Positions 33,301 through 43,157 are shown, numbered from the stretch's first letter. The stretch: 64,000 bases of DNA from Tamlana flava (GCF_041287255.1 NZ_JBGGTX010000001.1:434001-498000); one strand, 5' to 3'. A program made the numbers and translations. The notes: generated by a model from the letters alone, not told the origin.

Positions 33301-35121
33301 ATGAAAAACCTGAAGAAAGTTTCTCATAAAATCACTTTCAGTTTAATTCTTATCGCATTTTTTGCTGGTTTTTCATATGGTCAGGATATTTTTATTTCCA
33401 ATACGCAAAATCGGAACTACGCAAGTTTAAATGGTAAATGGGAGTACATCATAGACCCCTATAAAACTGGAGGAATGGGCGGCATGGCCATCTACAAAAA
33501 TGCTGAACCCAAAGACAAGACCGCCCGTGTGGAGTATAGTTTTGATGCATCAGAAACCCTTTGGGTTCCCGGCAACTGGAATTCGCAAAAGCCAGAATTA
33601 AAATATTTTGAAGGCAATGTTTGGTATAGACGCACATTCAACGAAAACGATATCGATGCCAACAAGCGCTATTTTATTAACATTGGAGCGGCCAATTACT
33701 TAACAACGGTAACCTTCAACGGTAAAATTCTTGGAAGACATGAAGGTGGCTTCAACCCATTTACTTTTGAAATCACCGATTTAATCAAAGAAGAAAACAA
33801 CTATGTAATAATTGGGGTTGATAATACACGCCGACCAGATAATATACCAGCGGAGGTTACGGATTGGTTTAACCACGGCGGTATAATCCGTGATGTAAAG
33901 CTCATCGAGACACCTAAAACCCTGATTGGTAAATATTTCCTATCACTTGATAAATCGACGCTCAACAAAAAAACAAAAAAGATTAACGGCAAAATTGAGC
34001 TCGTTGGTGAGCATTTTCCCGAAAGTGCGAAAATTGAAATCCCGGAATTAAAAGTAAACCAAATCATCAAAATAAAACCGAGCGGCACAACCCACTTTTC
34101 AATTGAAGCAAGAAATGTCGAATTGTGGTCACCCGAAAACCCTAAGCTATATCAGGTAATTATTGAGGCTGGTCATGACGCGTTGGAAGACCAAATAGGT
34201 TTTAGAACGATTGAAACGGCTGGAAAACAAATCTTATTAAATGGCAAACCCATCTTTTTAAAAGGCATTTGTTTGCACGATGAAAATCCTTTTAGACAAG
34301 ACCGTGCCAATACCATTGAAGATGCCAAAACGGTGTTGGGTTGGGCACAAGAACTTGGGTGCAACTTTATCAGGTTGGCGCACTACCCCCATCAAGAAAA
34401 TATTGTTCGTCTTGCAGACCAACGAGGTATTTTACTTTGGGAAGAATTGCCGTTGTATTGGGGCATTCAATGGGGAAACCCAAAAGTATTGGAAAAGGCT
34501 AAACATCAGTACAAAGAATTAATCAACCGGGATTATAACCGTGCCAGTTCCATCATTTGGTCCATTGCAAATGAAACTGCCCCAAATGATGAGCGCACTG
34601 CTTTTTTATCGGAATTAGCCGATTATGTTAGAAGTATTGACGACACAAGGTTAATATCCGCTGCCATTAAAAAAGACCAAGAATTGGACGGTCATCCAGA
34701 TAGTGTTTACACCTACAATGACCCACTTATTGAAAAATTGGACATCATCAGTTTAAATGAATATTTGGGATGGTACGGCGGATTACCGGACGAGACTAGA
34801 AAAAAATCATTCACTTCAGGATATGAAAAACCAATTATTGTCAGTGAATTTGGAAGTGGCGGACGACAAGGTTTTCACGCCGACAAATTAACACGGTGGA
34901 GTGAGGAATTTCAAGAATACCATTATAAAGAAAGCATTGCCATGTTTGATAAAATTGACGGCTTGGTTGGCATGACCCCGTGGATACTGGTAGATTTTAT
35001 GTCACCTTTAAGACAACTGCGCGGTGTACAAGATGGCTGGAACCGAAAAGGCTTAATCTCCGAAAAAGGGCAAAAGAAAAAGGCGTTTTATGTACTTAAG
35101 GAGTATTATGAAAGTAAGTAA
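33301..35121 (+). CDS. secreted glycoside hydrolase family 2 (beta-glucuronidase/galactosidase-like)
   Basis: A 606-residue protein with a signal peptide ending near 'FSYGQ'. Sugar-binding jelly-roll at about residues 40-200 ('LNGKWEYIIDPY', 'FEGNVWYRRTF'), immunoglobulin-like middle part, then a TIM barrel from about 300. The acid/base is in 'SIIWSIANETAP' (NE) and the nucleophile in 'KPIIVSEFGSGG' (E). The arrangement is that of GH2, closest to beta-glucuronidases by 'GICLHDENPFRQDR' and 'FIRLAHYPH'. The export signal suggests action on polysaccharide fragments in the periplasm. It is followed by the convergent terminator at 35163-35190. Confidence 0.88.
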   Translation: MKNLKKVSHKITFSLILIAFFAGFSYGQDIFISNTQNRNYASLNGKWEYIIDPYKTGGMGGMAIYKNAEPKDKTARVEYSFDASETLWVPGNWNSQKPELKYFEGNVWYRRTFNENDIDANKRYFINIGAANYLTTVTFNGKILGRHEGGFNPFTFEITDLIKEENNYVIIGVDNTRRPDNIPAEVTDWFNHGGIIRDVKLIETPKTLIGKYFLSLDKSTLNKKTKKINGKIELVGEHFPESAKIEIPELKVNQIIKIKPSGTTHFSIEARNVELWSPENPKLYQVIIEAGHDALEDQIGFRTIETAGKQILLNGKPIFLKGICLHDENPFRQDRANTIEDAKTVLGWAQELGCNFIRLAHYPHQENIVRLADQRGILLWEELPLYWGIQWGNPKVLEKAKHQYKELINRDYNRASSIIWSIANETAPNDERTAFLSELADYVRSIDDTRLISAAIKKDQELDGHPDSVYTYNDPLIEKLDIISLNEYLGWYGGLPDETRKKSFTSGYEKPIIVSEFGSGGRQGFHADKLTRWSEEFQEYHYKESIAMFDKIDGLVGMTPWILVDFMSPLRQLRGVQDGWNRKGLISEKGQKKKAFYVLKEYYESK

Positions 35122-35162
35122 TGGTTTAAACGCCCAGTTGATCTTACAAAAATTATGAAACA

Positions 35163-35190
35163 AAAAATCCTGCCAATGGCAGGATTTTTT
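35163..35190. terminator. shared terminator of the GH2 gene and glyA
   Basis: AAAAAATCCTGCC, AAT, GGCAGGATTTTTT: a 7-bp GC-containing stem extended by A/T runs on both sides, between two convergent genes. Confidence 0.9.
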
Positions 35191-35213
35191 GTTTCTTATT
35201 ATTTTCAAAAAGT

Positions 35214-36485
35214 TTATGCAAACAAAGGTCTTCCAGACATCATGGCATTTACTTTTTCTTTTACAGCATCCAAAGTAGCTTCATCTTCAAAGTTCGTAAT
35301 CACTTCGTCAATCAATTCCACAATGGCATCCATATCAGCTTCTTTAAGTCCACGTGTTGTAACGGCTGCCGTTCCTAAACGAATACCTGAAGTTACAAAC
35401 GGCGATTTATCATCAAATGGTACCATATTTTTGTTTACGGTAATGTCCGCTTTTACAAGAGCCTGCTCAGCATCTTTACCTGATACGTTTTTGTTTCGTA
35501 AATCAATCAGCATACAGTGGTTGTCTGTTCCACCAGAAATCAAGTTATAATCTTTAGCAACTAAAGCTGCTGCCAACGCTGCGGCATTCTTTTTTACTTG
35601 AAGTTGGTAATGTAAAAATTCATCGGTCAACGCTTCACCAAAAGCTATGGCTTTAGCGGCAATAATATGCTCTAATGGGCCTCCTTGGTTTCCTGGGAAA
35701 ACCGCAGAATCCAATAAGGATGACATTTTACGTAAACTTCCATTTTTCAATGTTAAACCGAATGGGTTATCAAAATCCTGTCCCATCATAATCATTCCAC
35801 CACGAGGACCACGCAAGGTTTTGTGTGTTGTTGTGGTTACAATATGGCAATGTGGAAGGGGGTCATTCAAAATACCTTTTGCAATCAACCCCGCAGGGTG
35901 TGAAATATCGGCCAACAAAATAGCACCAACGCTATCGGCAATTTCCCTGAAACGCTTAAAATCGATATCACGGGAATATGCAGATGCCCCGGCAATAATT
36001 AATTTTGGTTGCTCCTTAGTGGCAATCTCTTGAATTTTATCATAGTTTAAAACCCCTGTTTCTTGGTCAACACCATAAAACACCGGATTGTAAAGTTTAC
36101 CTGAAAAGTTAACAGGCGAACCATGGGTTAAATGCCCACCGTGCGATAGGTCGAAACCTAAAATTTTATCACCCGGTGTTAAACACGCATGGTAAACCGC
36201 TGTGTTGGCCTGACTTCCAGAGTGCGGCTGAACGTTTACATACTCTGCTCCAAACAAAGCCTTGGCACGATCGATAGCTATTTGCTCCACTTCATCAACC
36301 ACTTCGCAACCTCCGTAGTAACGTTTTCCGGGGTAGCCTTCAGCATATTTATTGGTAAGTACCGAACCAGCAGCTTCCATCACCTGTTCGCTTACAAAAT
36401 TTTCTGAGGCAATCAGTTCAATACCATGTAGTTGGCGCTCCTTTTCGGCTTGTATAAGTTCAAAAATTTGTTCGTCGCGTTGCAT
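35214..36485 (-). CDS. glyA: serine hydroxymethyltransferase
   Basis: A 423-residue PLP enzyme that interconverts serine and glycine with tetrahydrofolate. Start chosen at 36485 (MQRDEQIFELIQAEKERQLHGIELIASENFVS), the family's normal beginning; the frame stays open upstream to 36581. Visible marks are 'TNKYAEGYPGKRYYGG', 'VQPHSGSQANTAVY', 'DLSHGGHLTHGSPV', 'ADISHPAGLIA' and the PLP lysine in 'TTTTHKTLRGPRGG'. The length is usual for Bacteroidetes. It is monocistronic and convergent with the GH2 gene. Confidence 0.97.
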   Translation of the reverse strand: MQRDEQIFELIQAEKERQLHGIELIASENFVSEQVMEAAGSVLTNKYAEGYPGKRYYGGCEVVDEVEQIAIDRAKALFGAEYVNVQPHSGSQANTAVYHACLTPGDKILGFDLSHGGHLTHGSPVNFSGKLYNPVFYGVDQETGVLNYDKIQEIATKEQPKLIIAGASAYSRDIDFKRFREIADSVGAILLADISHPAGLIAKGILNDPLPHCHIVTTTTHKTLRGPRGGMIMMGQDFDNPFGLTLKNGSLRKMSSLLDSAVFPGNQGGPLEHIIAAKAIAFGEALTDEFLHYQLQVKKNAAALAAALVAKDYNLISGGTDNHCMLIDLRNKNVSGKDAEQALVKADITVNKNMVPFDDKSPFVTSGIRLGTAAVTTRGLKEADMDAIVELIDEVITNFEDEATLDAVKEKVNAMMSGRPLFA

Positions 36486-36646
36486 ATAAAATGTTCTTCT
36501 AGTTAAATATTCGGCAAAAATAACAAATAGATTAGTTAAACTTGTCAAAAAACATGTATTTAGCATGAAGTTTTTAACCAATTTATCAACGGGTGGAAGC
36601 TGTACATATTTTTTGCATTTTTTTTATTTAAAATAAAAATTTTATG

Positions 36647-36654
36647 TAGGTTTG
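36647..36654 (+). promoter_or_regulatory. possible flavobacterial -7 promoter box for fahA
   Basis: TAGGTTTG fits the Bacteroidetes -7 consensus TAnnTTTG and lies 46 bp before the fahA start. A TTTTG upstream at 36611-36615 is farther away than the usual -33 spacing, so only the -7 box is convincing. Confidence 0.35.
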
Positions 36655-36699
36655 ATAACAATTCATCAAAACTGATTCAATTTAAAAAGACATAATTTT

Positions 36700-37983
36700 A
36701 TGCCGTTATCCGCTAACAATCCAGATAGAACTTCGTGGTTGCACGTTGATAAAAATTCAGATTTCCCCATCCAAAACATTCCTTTTGGCGTGTTTTTAAC
36801 CCGCGATGACATCATTACCATTGGCACGCGTATTGGCGATACGGCCATTGATTTGGGCGCATTGCACCAGTTGGGGTATTTTAACGGGATTGCCTTAACG
36901 GATGATATATTTCTGCAAGATTCATTAAACGACTTTATTGCGGACGGTAGAAAAACGTGGCGTGCCGTGCGAAACCGCATTGCCCAGATTTTTGATAAAA
37001 GCAACCCTATTTTAAAGGATAACAAAAGCCATAAGGAAATTGTGTTGTTCCGATTGGACGAAATAGAAATGCAATTGCCGGTTCATATTGGCGATTACAC
37101 CGATTTTTACTCAAGTTTAGAGCATGCCACCAATGTAGGCAGCATGTTTCGCGATCCAGAAAATGCCTTGTTGCCAAATTGGCTGCACATTCCTGTAGGG
37201 TACCATGGCAGAAGCTCGTCCATTATTCCATCGGGTATTCCGGTGCATCGTCCACAAGGGCAAACCTTACCTATCGGAGCGAACGAGCCTGTTTTCGGGC
37301 CAAGCAAATTGGTGGACTTTGAATTGGAAATGGGCTTCATTACTACTGCTGCCAACGATTTGGGAGAACCCATTCCTATAGATGAAGCGGAGGAGTATAT
37401 TTTCGGTTTGGTACTGCTTAACGATTGGAGTGCGCGCGATATCCAAAAATGGGAATACGTGCCGCTAGGTCCGTTTTTGGCTAAAAATTTTGCAACGTCC
37501 ATTTCACCGTGGATTGTTACCCTTGATGCTTTGGAGCCATTCCGCGTGGCTGGCCCAAAACCAATCAAACCTCAAATGGAATACCTTAAATATAAAGGCA
37601 ATAAAAGTTACGACATCAACTTGGAAGTTTCCATCAAGCCCCACGGTGCCAAAGAAACTGTGGTCTGCAAATCGAACTTCAAATACATGTACTGGAACAT
37701 GGTACAGCAGTTGGCGCACCACACCATTAACGGTTGCCCAGTAAATTCGGGTGATATGATGGGGAGTGGAACCATTTCAGGCCCAACCGAAGATAGCTAC
37801 GGCTCTATGTTGGAACTCACTTGGAAAGGCGAAAAGCCAATTAAAATGAAAGACGGTAGTGAACGTAAATTCATCAACGACAAGGACACCGTTATTATGC
37901 GTGGCTATTGCGAAAAAGACGGTACGCGTATTGGCTTTGGTGAAGTTTCCACAAAACTACTTCCTGTTTACGGCAAAAAATAA
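36700..37983 (+). CDS. fahA: fumarylacetoacetase
   Basis: A 427-residue FAH enzyme, which splits fumarylacetoacetate into fumarate and acetoacetate in the last step of tyrosine breakdown. Marks: the N-terminal SH3-like region ('NIPFGVFLTRDD'), 'DYTDFYSSLEHATNVGSMFRD' with metal-binding Asp, 'LPNWLHIPVGYHGRSSSI' with the catalytic His, 'DFELEMGFI' and 'NDWSARDIQKWEYVPLGPFLAKNF'. Full length. Other tyrosine-degradation genes are not in the window. Confidence 0.96.
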   Translation: MPLSANNPDRTSWLHVDKNSDFPIQNIPFGVFLTRDDIITIGTRIGDTAIDLGALHQLGYFNGIALTDDIFLQDSLNDFIADGRKTWRAVRNRIAQIFDKSNPILKDNKSHKEIVLFRLDEIEMQLPVHIGDYTDFYSSLEHATNVGSMFRDPENALLPNWLHIPVGYHGRSSSIIPSGIPVHRPQGQTLPIGANEPVFGPSKLVDFELEMGFITTAANDLGEPIPIDEAEEYIFGLVLLNDWSARDIQKWEYVPLGPFLAKNFATSISPWIVTLDALEPFRVAGPKPIKPQMEYLKYKGNKSYDINLEVSIKPHGAKETVVCKSNFKYMYWNMVQQLAHHTINGCPVNSGDMMGSGTISGPTEDSYGSMLELTWKGEKPIKMKDGSERKFINDKDTVIMRGYCEKDGTRIGFGEVSTKLLPVYGKK

Positions 37984-38179
37984 CAAAAACAACATACTCG
38001 TTTTTTACATGACTTTGGCAAAGGTTCAAAGCGCTCAGCCATTCGATATTTTAAACCATAATTCCTACAAAATAATTTTTTAAATCACATTTAAACGGAT
38101 TTATTAGTATTTCATCTATATTTTCGTTACTTTGGCACCGAAATTGTTTGACCCCCAAATAAACCTATACGATTAACCC

Positions 38180-39373
38180 ATGAAAAAACTATTACTTTTT
38201 ACGTTAGCCCTAGCGATTGTATGGTCCTGCAGCACGAGCAGACAAATGGAAAAAGCCGTGAGCATTGGCAATTACGACCATGCCATTAATGATGCCATTG
38301 GCAAGCTAAGAGTCAATAAAGACAAAAGAGGAAAATCTGATATCATCTTAATGCTACAAGAGGCTTATACCAAAGCCAACGCCCGCGATTTGGACAATAT
38401 CAATTACCTGAAACAAGACAAGAATCCAGAAAACTTTATTAAAATCTACGATTTATACGTTTCATTGGATAACAGACAGGAGCGCGTAAAACCGCTTTTA
38501 CCGTTGTATGTTGATGGCCAAGAAGTGCGTTTGGATATGAAAGATTATACCAGTACCATGATTGCCGCCAAAGACAAGGCTTCGGAGGTATTATATGGCA
38601 ATGCCACTGCACTTTTAAAATCGAAGACTAGCAACAAATTGGATTACCGTTTTGCATACGATCAATTGCGCGACATTGAAGACATTAACCCCAATTACAA
38701 AGATGTGCGCAACCTTATGGAAGAGGCCCACCAAAAGGGAACCGATTTTGTATTGGTTGAAATGATAAACGATACCCAAAAAGTAATTCCGCAGCGATTG
38801 GAAGACGATTTATTGAACTTCAGCACTTACGGATTGAACAACCTTTGGGCGGTGTACCACAACAACCCCGTTAAAGATGTAAACTACAATTACAACATGC
38901 GCGTTAATTTACGCCAAATCAATACTTCACCAGAGCAGGTTAAGGAACGTCAAATCATCAAGGAAAAGCAAATTGTTGATGGCAAAAAACTGTTGTTGGA
39001 CGAGCGTGGAAACCAAGTTAAGGACAGCCTTGGCAATGCCATTGAGGTAGATAACCTAAAAACGGTACGTTGCGAGTTTTATGAGTTTACCCAATTTAAG
39101 GCCGTACAGGTTACCGGAAATGTAGAATACTATAATTTAAACACCAAGCAACTTGCCGATGCCTTTCCGGTAAATAGCGAATTTGTGTTTGAACATATTT
39201 ATGCCGATGTACGTGGCGACCGCCGTGCTTTGGAAACGACGTTATTGCCTTTTTTACAACAGCGTGCCGTGCCCTTCCCTACCGAAGAACAAATGATATA
39301 CGACTCCGGAGAAAATTTAAAGATCCAGCTTAAAAACATTATGAATTCGTATTCATTGAATGAACAATATTAA
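38180..39373 (+). CDS. lipoprotein with helical (TPR-like) N-terminus, unknown function
   Basis: A 397-residue protein with signal MKKLLLFTLALAIVWSC (lipobox Cys17). Residues 20-190 are helical with repeat-like pairs ('AVSIGNYDHAINDAIGKLR', 'DYRFAYDQLRDIEDINPNYKDVRNLMEEA'). The C-terminal half ('VRCEFYEFTQFKAVQVTGNVEYYN') looks beta-rich. It is probably an envelope protein conserved in flavobacteria. No enzymatic motif is seen. It ends at the terminator 39372-39408. Confidence 0.75.
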   Translation: MKKLLLFTLALAIVWSCSTSRQMEKAVSIGNYDHAINDAIGKLRVNKDKRGKSDIILMLQEAYTKANARDLDNINYLKQDKNPENFIKIYDLYVSLDNRQERVKPLLPLYVDGQEVRLDMKDYTSTMIAAKDKASEVLYGNATALLKSKTSNKLDYRFAYDQLRDIEDINPNYKDVRNLMEEAHQKGTDFVLVEMINDTQKVIPQRLEDDLLNFSTYGLNNLWAVYHNNPVKDVNYNYNMRVNLRQINTSPEQVKERQIIKEKQIVDGKKLLLDERGNQVKDSLGNAIEVDNLKTVRCEFYEFTQFKAVQVTGNVEYYNLNTKQLADAFPVNSEFVFEHIYADVRGDRRALETTLLPFLQQRAVPFPTEEQMIYDSGENLKIQLKNIMNSYSLNEQY

Positions 39374-39408
39374 AAAAAACGCCCAATTTAGATAGGGCGT
39401 TTTTTTTA
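39372..39408. terminator. hairpin terminator
   Basis: AAAAAACGCCC ... GGGCGTTTTTTTT: a stem of GC core and A/T arms around a 12-base loop, directly after the 38180-39373 stop and facing the decayed dehydrogenase gene. Confidence 0.85.
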
Positions 39409-39415
39409 GTTCTTG

Positions 39416-39739
39416 TTAACTGGATATTATCTTAAGAATTATATTTCCTTTTTTTCTTCCCGTGTCAACATATTTATGGGCTTCACGTACCTGTTCAACT
39501 ATGCCCGAAAAAACGGTTCCTAAAACAGGTTGACGTGGTTTGGTAAAACCCAACAAGATTCACATAACTAGTCTCATAAATCCTTCAACCCTAAGACCTC
39601 TGATTCTTACATCCCCTGTATTAAGAGACGAGGCGACTATCTTTACTAAAACCTCATTTTTTTTAGGCGAAGGCTTTGGGATATCCTTAATAACTAAAAC
39701 CTCTGGTGGTCCATATTTGGGACAAATTACTGCTTTCAT
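39416..39739 (-). pseudogene. zinc-type alcohol dehydrogenase (quinone oxidoreductase-like) remnant
   Basis: Reading from ATG at 39739 gives an intact start of an MDR-family dehydrogenase ('MKAVICPKYGPPEVLVIKDI', then 'NEVLVKIVASSLNTGDVRIRG'). An in-frame TGA follows 'GFMRLVM', and the frame continues as 'ILLGFTKPRQPVLGTVFSG'. After 'IVEQV' the sequence jumps to what is normally the protein's C-terminus ('REAHKYVDTGRKKGNIILKI') and the natural stop at 39416. So about 200 internal codons, including the Rossmann fold, are deleted, and a nonsense mutation is present. Only 108 of about 320 codons remain. Confidence 0.85.
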
Positions 39740-39838
39740 AATAGCATTTTGTATAATGGCTTATCTTAAAGTTAGACAACGATTAGAAATTAATTCTGTT
39801 ACAATTATTTTCATTAGTAAATAAACCTATTTAGGGCT

Positions 39839-40918
39839 TTATCCAAAAGTATATAAAACCAAAGACTTAGTTTTACCCCGAAGCTCCTGTTTTCCTAAAG
39901 ATTTTAACGAATAACCAGTACCTAGGTTTAAGGCGTTTACCAAGAGTTCAGAAATTAGTACCTCTACCCCATAGCTATTGCAAAGGGCCTGTATACGGGC
40001 AGTGGTGTTCAGTACATCACCGGTAAAAATAATGTCTTTTTTAATGCTGCCTATTTCGCCCGTGGTTACCTTTCCCATATGAAACCCCGCCTTAAAAATG
40101 GGCACCTCACCAAATTTGTTTTGGTACCACGCCTCGAGCTTTTTTAAACTGGCTTTCATGCCCTCAAAACACCTAATGCAATTGTTGTTTTTTATGCCTT
40201 TTTTAAAGTGCCACGACACCACAATTTCATCGCCCACATATTGGTAAATCTCGCCAGAGTGCTCAATTATGGGCTCGGACAAATCCCTGTAATAGGCATT
40301 AAGCAGCCCAAAATACTTAATGTGCCCCAAACGCTCGGCCATGCTGGTGGAGGCTTTCATATCCAAAAACATAAAAATGCGGGTTTCCTCTTTAGGCTTG
40401 TGGTATTTGCCCGTTAAAAAGTTAAGCAACACGCCATGCCCCATATTATCGCTAATCTCAGCATAAAACAACGAGGCCAGCAACGAAATGGCCAACTGCA
40501 GGGCCGTGCTCCAAAACGTAAGGCTCTTTAAAAAAGTGAAAAACTTTTGCCAAACAGCCTCATCCCAAACCGAGGTTTTTAGTTCCAAACTCGCCGCAAT
40601 GGGAAAGGTTATAAAGACTATAAGCGCCAAAAACGAGGCATAGATGAACGTTTTACCCAGTATTTTTTCCAGAAAACTGCGCTTGGCAAACAGGGCATTT
40701 AAATAAAAGCGTTCAATAGAGCCAACCACCAACCCCAGTACAAAAATAAGGCTACTGGCAAAAAGCAGTACCCTGTAATCTACTTTTATGGCACCCGTGG
40801 CCACTTGGTTTGGTGCGGCGGCATGCTCGATAAACAAAAACACAAAGGCAAATACCAACCAAATGATACCAAAGGGCAGTATTTTAGAAAGATGATGTTT
40901 TGCTTTGGGTGTTAACAC
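39839..40918 (-). CDS. membrane-bound class III adenylate/guanylate cyclase
   Basis: A 359-residue protein with about four membrane helices in residues 10-165. A class III cyclase domain follows (about 180-355). The first metal-binding Asp is in 'FMFLDMKASTSMAERLG', the second in 'YQYVGDEIVVSW', and 'IIFTGDVLNTTARIQAL' carries the transition-state Asn-x3-Arg pattern ('NTTAR'). No HAMP or sensor domain is evident. It makes cAMP or cGMP from NTP at the inner face of the membrane. Choice of nucleotide cannot be settled from these motifs. Confidence 0.87.
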   Translation of the reverse strand: MLTPKAKHHLSKILPFGIIWLVFAFVFLFIEHAAAPNQVATGAIKVDYRVLLFASSLIFVLGLVVGSIERFYLNALFAKRSFLEKILGKTFIYASFLALIVFITFPIAASLELKTSVWDEAVWQKFFTFLKSLTFWSTALQLAISLLASLFYAEISDNMGHGVLLNFLTGKYHKPKEETRIFMFLDMKASTSMAERLGHIKYFGLLNAYYRDLSEPIIEHSGEIYQYVGDEIVVSWHFKKGIKNNNCIRCFEGMKASLKKLEAWYQNKFGEVPIFKAGFHMGKVTTGEIGSIKKDIIFTGDVLNTTARIQALCNSYGVEVLISELLVNALNLGTGYSLKSLGKQELRGKTKSLVLYTFG

Positions 40919-40991
40919 GCTGTTGCTTTTGTTACGGCAGCAACGAAGTTAACCTTTCGTGTTGGAAAAAGAAATATTTCTAACCTAAAAC

Positions 40992-41996
40992 CTAACGCTT
41001 TATTTTCCCGGAAGTGTCGCCTTCCATCAAACTAATCACATTCTCCAGCGAAACCATATTGACATCCCCAGGGACCGTGTGCTTAAGTGCACAGGCCGCC
41101 GTTGCAAAATTTAGGGCATGTAAATCATCCTCATAATGCAATAAGCCATATATGAGGCCAGAAGCAAAGGCATCTCCCGTGCCAACACGGTCTATAACAT
41201 GGCTAATGTCTAACGTTTCGGTTTTGATGTATTCCGATCCGTTCCACATTTTACCGGTAATTTGCTGATGCGACGCACTAATGGATGTTCTTGTTTTTCC
41301 AACAACTTTCGCAATCCTTGGAAAAGCATCCATAAGTTCTTGCGCTGATGTTTGAAATCCGCCACCCAGTTCTCCAAGTCCAAACATTTCATAAATGCCC
41401 CGATTACTTGAAAACACAATATCGCAATGCTGTGTTAATTCTGTCATAACCTCTTGCATGGTTTTGCCATACTTCCACATGTTTTTGCGTGAATTAATAT
41501 CACCCGAAACCGTTATGCCAATTTTGTTGGCGGTTTTAACCGCTTCCAAACAACACATGGCAGCTCCTTCTGAGATGGCTGGCGTAATTCCTGTAAAATG
41601 AAACCAATCTGCTCCTTTAAGCACTTCTTCCCAGTCAACCATATCGGGCTGTATTAAGGAAAAAGCAGACCCTTCTCGTTCGTAAATAACTTCACTGGAG
41701 CGATGCACCGCGCCTTTTTCCAGAAAATATTTCCCCATCATGTTATCGCCATATACCACGTGGTCGGTACTCAACCAATGCATTCGCAAAAATTGGGTGG
41801 CGGCTTTTCCGAGGGCGTTATCCGGAAAACGGGTGACGTGGGACGCCTTCATACCCAGATAGCCACATGAAATCGCTACATTGGCCTCCCCACCGCCATA
41901 AACAAGGTCGAAAGATGTGGCCTGTGAAAATTTTGAATAGCCCGGTGGTGACAAGCGCATCATGACCTCACCAAATGTTACTAGTTTTTTAGCCAT
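40992..41996 (-). CDS. kdgK: PfkB-family sugar kinase, 2-keto-3-deoxygluconate kinase-like
   Basis: A 334-residue ribokinase-fold enzyme. The N-terminal 'VTFGEVMMRLSPPGYSKF' and 'YGGGEANVAISCGYLG' and the C-terminal 'DRVGTGDAFASGLIYG' (catalytic Asp) are diagnostic of PfkB kinases, and the 'GEVMMRLSPP' start fits KDG kinases. Such enzymes phosphorylate 2-dehydro-3-deoxygluconate from uronate breakdown. No KDPG aldolase or uronate gene is adjacent, so the substrate is a family-based guess. Confidence 0.82.
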   Translation of the reverse strand: MAKKLVTFGEVMMRLSPPGYSKFSQATSFDLVYGGGEANVAISCGYLGMKASHVTRFPDNALGKAATQFLRMHWLSTDHVVYGDNMMGKYFLEKGAVHRSSEVIYEREGSAFSLIQPDMVDWEEVLKGADWFHFTGITPAISEGAAMCCLEAVKTANKIGITVSGDINSRKNMWKYGKTMQEVMTELTQHCDIVFSSNRGIYEMFGLGELGGGFQTSAQELMDAFPRIAKVVGKTRTSISASHQQITGKMWNGSEYIKTETLDISHVIDRVGTGDAFASGLIYGLLHYEDDLHALNFATAACALKHTVPGDVNMVSLENVISLMEGDTSGKIKR

Positions 41997-42124
41997 TATT
42001 TAAGTTTCGTTAACGTTAATTTAGTATGATTGAAGATATCCATAAATTCCTAACCTCACAACAGTATGTGGTTTAAAAGTTTCAAAGGGAAAGAAATAAT
42101 GCTAAGGGATTTTGTCGAATTAAC

Positions 42125-42520
42125 TCAACCCAAGAACTTCCCTGAAGTAATTTGCACCAAGCCTGAATTGCTTAAATTATAAAGGTAAACCCATGTTTTT
42201 ATGGTCGTTCCCTCTTCCAAAAAGGCAGTGACCAACTCTTTTTTATAAAGATTGGGCTTGGGTTGGCTTTCGCCTACGCCCTCATAGTCGTCCAACACCT
42301 TGAAAACGGAATCGGCATCCTTTATTTTGAATACTTTACCGAATACTTTTTGCGATGGGTCGTCACTCAACACAGCCCCCGGATACCACGATACCCTATA
42401 CAGTTTACCATAAAAATAGCCATTGCCCACGCATTCGGAATGGGCTTCCAAGAACTTGGCCATCTCGTGGTTGGAGTCCTTTAAAAGTGTACCGTAAACG
42501 AATAAATATTCGGGTTCCAT
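42125..42520 (-). CDS. gamma-glutamylcyclotransferase/AIG2-family protein
   Basis: A 131-residue protein with the family loop 'LFVYGTLLKDSNHEM', then 'GKLYRVSWYPGAVLSDD' and 'LDDYEGVG', which supplies the catalytic Glu. These small enzymes release 5-oxoproline from gamma-glutamyl amines or peptides. A 5-oxoprolinase (pxpABC) lies 4 kb away, which makes a link plausible but is not proof. The gene is 8 bp downstream of the ytxJ-like gene. Confidence 0.82.
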   Translation of the reverse strand: MEPEYLFVYGTLLKDSNHEMAKFLEAHSECVGNGYFYGKLYRVSWYPGAVLSDDPSQKVFGKVFKIKDADSVFKVLDDYEGVGESQPKPNLYKKELVTAFLEEGTTIKTWVYLYNLSNSGLVQITSGKFLG

Positions 42521-42528
42521 TTTAGGTG

Positions 42529-42918
42529 TTATGCAAATCGCTGTAAATCTAAATCATTAACGCCTCCGTGACTGGCATGTGCTACCACCGTTCCGTTTTT
42601 AACCACCAAAAGCTGTGGCGATTCGTGCACTACCTGAAAGGTTTCGGCAATGGCGTTTGAAATATCACGATAAGCAATTAAATCGAGATAGAACAAATCA
42701 GCCTGATTTTCATCAAAGCCAAAGTCTTTTTCAAATTGGTTTTTCACCATTCGGCTAATCCCACAACGGGTAGAATGTTTAAAAATGAACTGTGTTTTGG
42801 TTTCCGATTGGGCTTTTATATTTTCTAATTGTTGTAATTCGGTTAAGGTTATCCAAGGCTGTTGGTTTTCTACAGTTGTTTCGGTTGAACTTCCGAAGGT
42901 CCTATTTAATAATCCCAT
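42529..42918 (-). CDS. ytxJ: YtxJ-like bacillithiol system protein
   Basis: About 129 residues from the ATG at 42918 (MGLLNRTFG). The frame stays open to 42975, but the internal start is the family's. The protein is thioredoxin-like with a single Cys in 'FIFKHSTRCGISRMV', 'YLDLIAYRDISNAIAE', and cis-Pro in 'HESPQLLVV'. YtxJ homologues are monothiol bacilliredoxin-like proteins that occur with bacillithiol biosynthesis. It is adjacent to the cyclotransferase gene on the same strand. Confidence 0.85.
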   Translation of the reverse strand: MGLLNRTFGSSTETTVENQQPWITLTELQQLENIKAQSETKTQFIFKHSTRCGISRMVKNQFEKDFGFDENQADLFYLDLIAYRDISNAIAETFQVVHESPQLLVVKNGTVVAHASHGGVNDLDLQRFA

Positions 42919-43157
42919 AAAAATTTCTTTCTCTTTTAATGGTTTTGCAACATATCCGCTACAAAATCCATTCACAATTTTTTACTAAGTCGACATAAAT
43001 CCCAAAGCTTACAAACCGACAAAAAGTCACTAAAAATCAAACTTCAGCGGACATTTTGTCTCGTAAACTACCTTGGTAAGATAATTGACCTATACAAGGT
43101 GTAAAAATAAAAAAACAACACCCTTTCTTGTAAAAAGAATTGAAAAAATAATATAAC

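Noticed and set aside
39540..39824. 94-codon plus-strand frame
   Set aside because: It is antisense to the decayed alcohol dehydrogenase, whose protein similarity on the minus strand explains the sequence.
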